Positions 56,074-64,000 of a DNA stretch of 64,000 nucleotides are shown piece by piece. Position numbers and translations under genes: made by a program. Source of the stretch: Mayamaea pseudoterrestris (taxonomy: Eukaryota; Bacillariophyta; Bacillariophyceae; Sellaphorales; Sellaphoraceae); the NCBI GenBank assembly GCA_027923505.1, contig BROI01000002.1, positions 2,356,001 to 2,420,000 on the forward strand, read 5' to 3'. Under the pieces are notes generated by a model. That model was given only the letters and a program-made list of their open reading frames with translations. It did no database searches and had not been told where the DNA came from. The first letter of the stretch is position 1; every line of letters starts with the position of its first letter.

Positions 56074-57718
56074 AACGACTCCTGCAGGATCGGAACGAAC
56101 GCGAGACAGATCCATTCCTATCCATCAACCAAGCCAATGCCACGCTTCTTAATCAAGTTGACGCGCTGCAACAAAAGTGCGAAATAGCAGATCGAGAGCT
56201 GGTCGCCCTTCGTACACAACTATCTACTAATCCGTCTGCTGGGAAGATGGCCGCGGCTGCTGCGCTCAGGAACGAGACACGACTTCACGAAAAATTGGAA
56301 AAATTGCAGGAGGAATGCAATGCGACACTAAAAATAGAAGCACAGGAGAAGGCGCTTGCACTTGAAACAGCTCATTTATTGGCCCAGCAAAAAGATTTGG
56401 TTGCAGCCCAGGAAATTCAGCTGCAGCAACAGCAAGCTGAACTCGAGCAAACGCAAAGGGCAGTAATACACTTGCAGGATCAAGTAAAAGAGGCACAACG
56501 AGCGACTCTGCTAGCGGTGGAAACAGTACGATGGATTAAGGTAACCATTCGTCAGCTGCAAAAGAAAATGATTCGCTGCAAAAGGAAATTATACGCTAGG
56601 ATTTCGACTCGTCGACGACAAGAGGTTACTTGGCGACGAACTCAACACGCTGACGGAAACAATTGAGTCTTTAAAGCGAGAGGTTGACATGCTTAGGAGC
56701 TTAAAGGCGCAAGAAGAACAGCGAAGTAGAGGATCGTTTGGTGGCACAAATCCTGCACAGGCTGAGTCTAAGACCGCTCAGGACGACGGGCGTCAAATTG
56801 GGGATTTGGAGTTATTGTACCGAATGAAATTAAGCTGAATATTTTCGCCCATGCGATGGAAGGAACTTGTTTGCGGTACGATACTTCGAATTGGACTGTT
56901 GGCAACATCGGTAGTGATGCCACCGTCAAGGTTTTCGACGCCAACCTAGGACATGTCTGGCGACGTTACCGGGTCACCAGGTAGTTCCATCATTAGTTGT
57001 GACCTATCGAACAATCTCGTTGTTGGTGCTGGGTCAGACAAAACTTGCCGTGTTTGGAACTTGAGAACGCAAAGAATGATACATCATTTAGTCGGGCATG
57101 CGCAAAAGGTTACTTGCGTGCGCTTGTTTAATGGCGACAAATCAGTTTTGACAGCATCCTCGGATCGCTCCCTCAAGGTTTGGGATATATCACTGAAAAC
57201 ATACAAGCAAACGGTTACTTTACGATAGTTCAACTTCAAACTGCGTTGACGTGGCTTCTGATTCCATGTCGGCCGTCAGCGGTCATTTAGACGGTGGGCT
57301 AAGGATCTGGAACTTGCATTCGGGCGAGCGAACGGCGGATATGCCAGGAGTACACGAAGCGGCTGTAACATCGGTGCGATTTCATCCTCTGGGCAATGGG
57401 CATATTCTCACTAACGCAGCAGACTCTTGTCTGAAGGTAGTGGATGTGCGGACGGGCATGGCTATCCAAACATTCCGGCACCTGGGGTTTCAAACTGTGC
57501 ACAACTGGTCGAGCTCCGCATTTAGCCCAGACGGCAGATACGTCATTGCTGGTTCCAACTCTACAGGAAATATTTACGTGTGGGATACGACAGATGGATC
57601 GTTAAAGAAAACTCTGGAGGGTCATACAGTGGGAGTCTGTGCAATTGATTGGGGCCGGGGATCGCAGCAACAAGTCGCATCAGTTGATCGGATGGGAATG
57701 TTGATTTTGTGGGCCTGA
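56074..57718 (+). pseudogene. ATG16: ATG16 homologue, reading frame disrupted as sequenced
   Basis: Autophagy protein that holds the ATG12-ATG5 conjugate at the growing membrane and directs ATG8 lipidation. From an acceptor at 56073 the text reads ERLLQDRNERETDPF, the ATG5-binding start of ATG16. A long coiled coil follows (56250-56720), then a WD40 propeller with GSDATVKVFDA, VVGAGSDKTCRVWNLRTQ, LTASSDRSLKVWDI, VSGHLDGGLRIWNLHSGER, LKVVDVRTG, SSSAFSPDGRYVIAGS and SVDRMGMLILWA at the stop, in the same order as ATG16L1. The match passes through six successive frames, with changes near 56540, 56597, 56815, 56950 and 57228, none at plausible introns. This is either a pseudogene or an unpolished stretch of consensus; the conserved order and complete length favour the second. 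Confidence 0.82.
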
Positions 57719-57807
57719 AATAGCAATAGATTTATGTATAGCAGATTGATATCCATACTACCTGGCTGCAATGCCTTGTCGTTTAGTCCAGCACTCGCGT
57801 CACTTCT

Positions 57808-59400
57808 TCAACTTCCAAAGAGATTTGGGTTGTACGCGGCATACACTGAGATCAAAGCCTCACAAAGCTGCGCATGAAAAAGTGGTTAAAGGCAGATCAT
57901 TTGGCGGACTTTGGAAGGGCCGCTCCAACCTCAGCTGTCTCGTGGAGGCATTCGCACGTAAGAGTATTCATTAATGCTCCCAACCCCAAACTGGATGAGC
58001 GCAGCATATATTGTGTGAGACACGCAAGGAAGGCCAATATAGCGACAGAACTCTAAATGACAAATGCACATACCCTGGACACAAAAACCACTAAAAGTAA
58101 AGGGAGGACAAAGAGAATGACAATCGAAAAACAGGTTGCAATCTGTGTGGGTGGGGGGAGAATGGCACAAGCAATTAGCCGACATTGGTTATATCCTTTC
58201 ATTCCATCCGAGAGAAACTGGTAGATGCGCGTAAGGATGGGCGTGCCAACGTAACCTGTACTGCCCTTCAACGACTCCGCGTGATAAATTTGGTAGCCAT
58301 GGACATAGTCATTCGCGTACGGTCCTTGACACGATCAATGCTGCTATTTCATTGTCGCTCACTCCACCAAGGACGCCTAAAGGTCGAGCTGCATTGTAAA
58401 GCGTCCGCTTCTCCCTTTTCCCCGAAGTTCCCGTAATAAAATAAAATATAGACGACAGCGCATTTTGATCCCCGTATTCGCTTCGAATATCGCGGTTCAG
58501 AATTCGGATCGACTGGTCGTGAGCGAACCTGGATGTATTCAATGATGCGCATGTGGCCACGCCTTCCCATGTTGGCACGCAAAGACTCAAGTGCCACTGC
58601 TCCCAAAGGCTATATAAATGCGCCAGTTCCTGCATAAACAGGGAAGGATATGGAATATTCTGCGATGTCATGGGTTCGTGAGGTGTTTCAAGCGTTTCAA
58701 TGCGGTCAGTCGCGTGCAAATCGTCGAAGAAATCTTAGTGGAATAGGTATCCGAGCTTTCGAAGCATCGCAAATTGAGCTTATGCTTGTAAGTGACCCCT
58801 TAGATTGCTGGCTCGCGCTTTGGCTCCTTGTACGACTTCTTCTTCGTCATGCTGTTATATAACTTCAGTTTTGACATAGTTTTTCTTCCAGACCCGCTTC
58901 GAGTGATTCGGCTTTGGGCTAGCTTTGTCCCCTCCTCCAAAAGCTGCCACTTCTGTAGTCCTCCAACGATATCCCTGTCGTCGCAAATGCGGATGCTTGC
59001 CAAAAGCTTTTTGGCTGATTGACATAGTACGCTTGATTTTGGTATCCGAATGCGGCAAAAGGAGTCAAATCGAGCCATGTGAGAGCATCAAATGAATGCC
59101 AGTGGCTCCATCTCAATATCTACCGTACGCATAATTTAATCGTAAACGTGAGCAAAAACTGCCACAAAGAACGTCAATACCCCGATTACATAGGGGTGTT
59201 CGATGGCGTGCATCCCGATGCACCCAGGTAAGCGAGCACCACGGAATGGACATCTTGATCGCCACAAAAAACGAAGTGCTTAATAGAGTTGGAGCAGAGA
59301 TTTGTACACGGCGCTACCATGCACTCTTAATAAGAGTCTCAAACCGAAAACGTCTCTCTCGTAGAGGATCGTGGTGGAAAAAGTGAAACGGATGTGTTGG
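57808..59400 (-). pseudogene. Bestrophin-family channel gene (minus copy), frame-disrupted as sequenced
   Basis: Bestrophins are anion channels; in algae some are thylakoid bicarbonate channels of the CO2-concentrating mechanism. Minus-strand blocks, in family order: FGLRLLLRVHGSAVYKSLL (about 59365-59300), HPYVIGVLTFFVAVFAH (about 59205-59150), LNYAYGRY then DGATGIHLMLS (about 59148-59085), GGVSDNEIAALIVSRTVRE (about 58390), GSTGYVGTPILTRIYQFLSDG with GYN (about 58265-58185), a hydrophobic helix (FSIVILFVLPLLLVVF), then LERPFQSPPNDLPL and HAQLCEALISVYAAYNPN ending at a stop at 57810-57808. The blocks lie in different frames with several shifts and at least one stop between them, some perhaps introns that I could not fix. 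The start codon was not located. Confidence 0.8.
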
Positions 59401-59607
59401 AATTCTACTTTCGGGGTTGTCTCAGATTTTCAAATCGCAGTGGCACTAACTACTCAATCACACACAATAAATATGGTACGCCACTTCATTCATTCCTATA
59501 CTACCGCTCATCAAGCGCGCCATGACCATACGACACACGACGTTAACATCGTCACAGTCAGCACGCGAAGACACCAAATGTTTGCCAATCATAGAAAGAC
59601 ATGCATC
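59401..59607. promoter_or_regulatory. Region between head-to-head bestrophin genes
   Basis: About 200 bp separate the first recognisable codons of the two bestrophin copies on opposite strands. If both are expressed, this is a shared promoter. No known motif stood out. Confidence 0.45.
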
Positions 59608-61137
59608 ATGATTCGATATGAGGCGGGACCATTCGGTTTAAACGTTCTATGGCGCTTGCACGGATCAGCCGTATTCAAATCCATCGTTCCGCCCTCGGCT
59701 CATCGGTTATATATTTGCTCTTGTTTGAACGACCACAATGAAGAAAACGAGCTGCTCTTTCTCCATCCATTATCCAATTGGGGCCCTTAATTGCAGCACT
59801 TACCTTCCTGCTGTCTTATCGTCAACGGTTGCTTACAACGATATTGGGAAGCTTGCTCGGCAGTTTATTTGATGCATTCGAGATGGATGGATCTTGGCAC
59901 GTCGCTAGCAGCCTTTCATTTTGCAATCTTCCAAATACAAAGGGTCGAAAGCCTCCGTCATTTGGTCATTACCACCCACATTTACGGGTCGTCGAGCGAG
60001 AACGTGAGCGGACTTAACTGAGCAGACCTCGATGAACTAGGTGCAACTAATGGACGCGGGAAAGAAGCCATCGGAGACAATTCGCTCAAGAATCGGCAGG
60101 ACATTCCGAAAGGCTGGTTAGGGAGAGGAGCGATCGTGGGGCATTATATCCTTCTTGAAGGTTCCAATGGGATATGAATGACTCATCGGTCTTCGATTGA
60201 TTTCGACACGGGTGCACGGGTAGTAAGATTGAGACTCGAAATATTGAACCTAGCATTGATTTGAACACGGATGAGCCGCCCTATTCCGGTAAGTACAGCT
60301 TGCAGCTCATTGCATTTTCAAACAAAGTACTCATTCCTAATACTCTCATTACTCAATGATAATCAGTGGAGGAAGCAGCACATTTGTTGTTGCCAGCTCT
60401 TGCAGGTGAGCATTACTTGTCGACCCTCGAAACGACTTAGAGCATGCCGACTCGCCGCTTTGCACATTCTATCCAGGCCAGCCATTTCCCCATGTCGACT
60501 CCGACAACTTATAATGCGGACGTGTAAGGTTGGAAGAATGAGCGCCAGTCCGTTACGATCGTCTGTACCTTGCTTGATTCTCGCGAAGTAAGGCATCGCG
60601 CACGTGCATAATGCAAGCGCCCATTGCGGTCGTTGGAGGTGTGAGCGGATGCCGAGGTGGCTTCTTGTTGCAAGCTGCTGGAGGACCAATGGCCAAGGTT
60701 GCTCTTGTCGTATGTGGCTGCAGGAATTCATTACTCGAGAGCATTTGTCGGGCAGCACTGGCAAAGTGGGTGCGCCAATAGTGGGCGACTGTTTCAATAC
60801 ATAAGCGACGGCATGTTAGGTTACAATATGGCTCGAAAGGTTCGCCACATACCATTTCCCTTTGCACATGCCCAGATAAACCAGGCTCTTTGTGTTGGTT
60901 GTTATTGGAGTCTGCGCAATATTAATGCTTTCTTTTGTCACCAACGAAATATTTGGCGCATTGCTCAACTCTTTGTGACGGTTTGTTGCTTTTTGGCGGA
61001 TCTGGATCGCGTCGTAAAGAACAGAAGACCCTTTCTTTAATCCACCGAATGATATTCCAGTCAACAATCTGCATGCTCAATTCAACGAAGCTATGAGCGA
61101 TGTTCAGAGATGCATCGGTGATGCGACTGGAGGATAA
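59608..61137 (+). pseudogene. Bestrophin-family channel gene (plus copy), frame-disrupted as sequenced
   Basis: ATG at 59608 gives MIRYEAGPFGLNVLWRLHG, the usual algal bestrophin start. Then, in order: LLFLHPLSNWGP, AALTFLLSYR, RYWEACSAVYLMHSRWMDLG (from 59839), EPSIDLNTDEPPYS ending at 60288, a GT-AG intron 60289-60366, VEEAAHLLLPALAGEHYL, WLQEFITREHLSGSTGKVG (about 60715), LFQYISDGMLGYN, PFPFAHAQI, a helix RLFVLVVIGVCAILML, and EDPFFNPPNDIPVNN to a stop at 61135-61137. These match the pore helices and the Ca-clasp-like end of bestrophins. Frame changes separate several blocks. The kept intron argues against a retrocopy. Its sister gene lies head to head on the left. Confidence 0.82.
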
Positions 61138-61616
61138 ACGCGAACCGGCAGAGGGCGCGAATGGGTTTGGACGTGGATGGTGATGGCTGCGACTGACTTT
61201 TTACATTGACGAAGAATTAATAGATAAGCTTTAACGACTTTGTGAACTGTTTCACAAGTGAAGCGACGGACGTGTGTTTAACTCGATGGGCGATATGAGC
61301 GGTTTGTAATATGTAATTTCTTCGTAGCCTTTTTTGTCTCTTTAGAGCAACAAATTGCGACTTGCGCTTTGGCGTGGACATCATTGTCATGACTTTAGCG
61401 TTCGTTGCGGAATAGTTCGACGAGTCGCGCCCGGCGGATGAGGCCAGGCTAACCTGATTAAGCTCGTTTCGGCTTGTATATATTCGTTACAAAGACTCAT
61501 TTGACTGCTTCTACAAGTCGAATTCTATGTTGTAAAACCTCTTTGTCGAAACGGGATGGCGGATGGAGATGGAGCATGGAACAGTTTCACCAGACCGTCC
61601 TACGGCGGCTTCATGA
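61138..61616. other. Intergenic before the terminal satellite
   Basis: About 480 bp with no recognised gene. One stretch (61140-61200) is G-rich. Nothing else stands out. Confidence 0.4.
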
Positions 61617-64000
61617 GACATTGGTCGATTCTGACCTGTCAAACGCCCCATGCCCTGGCCACCCAAATACCCAATAATGCAGGCCAAACATGTCCAGGGT
61701 ATGCCATTGACAGGTGCATAGTCTCAAATGGTGCAAAAGGACTGCCTGGAGGCTGACACCATGGTGCACGGCCTCCCACGGTGGGTTGGCCCCAACACCA
61801 CAAGTTGTCGATTCTGACCTGTCAAATTCCCCATGCCCTGGCCACCCAAATACCCAATGAGTCGAATGAAACATGTCCAGGGTATGTGCCATAATGACTC
61901 GTCCGCAGAGTCTCAAATGGTGCAAATGGACTGCCTGGAGGCTGACACCATGTGCAACGGCCTCCACGGTGGGTATGGCCACCACACACTAAGATTTTCG
62001 ATTCTGGACCTGTCAAACGCCCCATGCCTCCCATCCCGCCAAACATGTCCAGGGTATGCCATTGACGGGTGCATAGTTTCAATGGTGCAAAAAGGACTGC
62101 CTGGAGGCTGACACCATGGGTACGGCCTCACTGTGGGTATCCAACACCACAAGTTGTCGATTCTGTTTAAACGCCCCATGCCCTGGCCACCCAAATACCC
62201 AATGAGTCAGGCCAAACATGTCCAGGGTATGCCATTGATCAAGTGCTTAGTCTCAAATGGTGCAAAAAGGACTGCCTGGAGGCCTGACACCATCGGCAAA
62301 AGGGTTCCCACAATTTGTGATTCACCTACCCCCATCCCTGCCACCCAAACCCCAATGAGTCGGCCAAACATGTCCAGGGTGCCATTGACAGGTGAGGGCA
62401 GAGTCTCAAATGGTACAAAAACGACTGCCTGGAGGCTCACCATGGTTTGTGCCCTCCGCGGTGGGTATGGCCAACACCACAAATGCCCCATGCCCAACAA
62501 AACATTGAGTCCGGCAAAACATGTCCAGGGTGTGCCATTGACATGAGGATGGTTGAAATGGTGCAAAACGGATCTGGAGTGCCAACACCATCTGCAACAT
62601 GGGGTGTGGGCCAACACCCAAATTATGGAATCATACAACAATGCCCGGTCCCCTGATCACCAACAACCCAATGAGTCCAGCAAAACATGTCCAGGGTGTG
62701 CCATTGATAGGATGGTCTGACATGGTACAAAACGGACTGCTCGAGGTTCCAGAGAATGGTCTACAAGATGGGTGTGGCCAACACCCCCAATTATGGAATC
62801 ATACCACTACAATGCCACATGCCCTAGCCACACAACAACCCAATGAGTCAGGCAAAACATGTCCAGGGTGTGCCATTGACATGAGGATGGGCTGAAATGG
62901 TGCAAAACGGACTGCCTGGAGGCCTACACCATCTGCAAAATGGGTGTGGCCAACACCCCAAATTAAGAAATCATACCACTACAATGCGTCCCCGATCACC
63001 AACAACAATGAGTCATGCAAAAAGGTCTGAAGAGGATGGTCTAATGGACAAAAGATGCTGAGGCCTACAGATGGAATGGTCTACAAGATGGGTGTGGCCA
63101 ACACCCCAAATCAAGGAATCAACCACACAATGCCCCATGCCATGGCCACCCAACAACCCAATGAGTCAGGCAAAACATGTCGGGTGTGCCATTATGAGGA
63201 TGGGACAAAAGGATGTCCGAGGCTACACCACTGCAAAGTGGCCAAACCCCAAATAATGGAACATACCACACAGCCGAGCACCAACAACCAATGAGTCATG
63301 CAAAACATGTCCGGTGTGCATAAGAGGTTACTGGACAAAACGAGAGGCCACAGCTGAATGGTTACAATTGGCCAACACCCCAAATTATGGAATCATACCA
63401 CTACAATGCCATGCCCTGGCCACCCAACAACCCAATGAGTCAGGCAAAACATGTCCCGGTGTGCATTGACACGGATGGGCTGACCTGGTGCAAAACGGAG
63501 CTGAGGCCTCACCTCTGCAATGGGTGTGGCCAACACCCAAATTATGGAATCATACCACTACAATGCCCGCCCTGATCACCCAAAACCCAATGAGTATGCA
63601 AAACATGTCCAGGGTGTGCATTGACATGAGGATGGTCTGACATGGCACAAAACGGACTGCCTGGAGGTACAGATGAAGTAAGGGTGTGGCAACACCCCAA
63701 ATTATGGAATATACCACTAAATGCCTATGCCCTGGCCACCAACAACCAATGAACAGGCAAAACATGTCCAGGGTGTGCATTGACATGAGGATGGGCTGAA
63801 TGGTGCAAAACGGACTGCCGGGAGGCCTACACCATCTGCAAAATGGGTGTGGCCAACACGGCAAATTATGGAATCATACCACTACAATGCCCCGTCTCCT
63901 GATCACCCAACAACCCAATGAGTCATGCAAAACATGTCCAGGGTGCCACAATAAGGATGGTCTGACATGGACAAAACGAGGGGGGCACAGATGGAATGGT
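61617..64000. repeat. Satellite array, ~160-175-bp units, about 14 copies, running off the right edge
   Basis: The core AAACATGTCCAGGGTGTGCC recurs from 61687 to 63930 at spacings of about 130-180 bp. Other shared blocks are CCCAATGAGTCA, AAAACGGACTGCCTGGAGG, GGGTGTGGCCAACACCCC and AATTATGGAATCATACCAC. From about 62600 two unit types alternate: type A has GATCACC, GAGTCATGC, GATGGTCTGACATGG; type B has GGCCACC, GAGTCAGGC, GATGGGCTGAAATGG. Units to the left (61650-62400) are of a somewhat different, older-looking kind with ATACCCAATGAGTC. Many single-base gaps separate the units. Open frames across the array (such as 61822-62194) are by-products. Confidence 0.92.

Noticed and set aside
58800-59116. 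Short minus-strand frames of 65-92 codons taken as separate genes
   Set aside because: They overlap each other in different frames and lie inside the minus bestrophin copy.
61611-63864. Many overlapping 60-140-codon frames on both strands in the terminal array
   Set aside because: All follow the satellite unit and are interrupted irregularly; no coding sign.
61617-64000. CRISPR-like array
   Set aside because: Units are about 160 bp without constant short repeats and unique spacers; the genome is eukaryotic.
1-64000. Biosynthetic or defence gene cluster
   Set aside because: The genes are mostly unrelated housekeeping functions with normal eukaryotic spacing and strands.

Overview
The window is nuclear DNA of a photosynthetic stramenopile, most likely a diatom. 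The evidence is a plastid-type presequence with an ATAF|V cleavage motif (gene at 43726-44829), a diatom-style Ty1/copia element, a Ser/Pro repeat gene of the kind common in diatoms, a metacaspase with its p10-like segment before p20 (type III, an algal class), an LRR protein with the Trp-Tyr-Gly-Val motif, and two bestrophin genes. Genes are dense. Introns are few and short (about 65-100 nt, one of about 260 nt), with GT-AG borders that keep frame. I saw no rRNA, tRNA or CRISPR array.

Layout: 1-6021 holds copia DNA on the minus strand, a well-kept gag-pol element lying inside an older copia fragment. 6444-9306 is importin beta-1 (minus), with a 352-bp dimeric tandem repeat just upstream (9650-10990). 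Then come ELP1 (minus), MDP1, a 3,212-residue VPS13, COG7 (minus), an OSR1/SPAK-like kinase, DHX35 (minus), deoxyhypusine synthase, a membrane LRR protein (minus), a PH-domain protein, an MSS51-like MYND protein (minus), the metacaspase (minus), the plastid protein (minus), the proteasome subunit RPN7, a small acidic ORF (minus), U2AF large subunit, a START protein (minus) and an unrecognised 1,226-residue protein. All these reading frames are clean.

From about 54.9 kb the character changes: a decayed 144-bp Ser/Pro repeat, an ATG16 homologue spread over six successive frames, a head-to-head pair of bestrophin genes both disrupted by frame changes, and from 61.6 kb to the edge an indel-rich satellite of about 160-175 bp whose units alternate in two types. 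Either this end is decaying (subtelomere-like or pericentromere-like) or the consensus is unpolished there.

Most genes are single-copy housekeeping functions: membrane traffic and lipid transfer (VPS13, COG7), nuclear import, splicing (DHX35, U2AF), tRNA modification (ELP1), hypusination, proteasome and autophagy. Many are arranged head to head with 150-400 bp between start codons. They are not a pathway cluster. The most unusual items are the bestrophin pair, the type III metacaspase with a DSCDTG active site, the plastid-targeted Ig-like protein and the two dimeric satellites.
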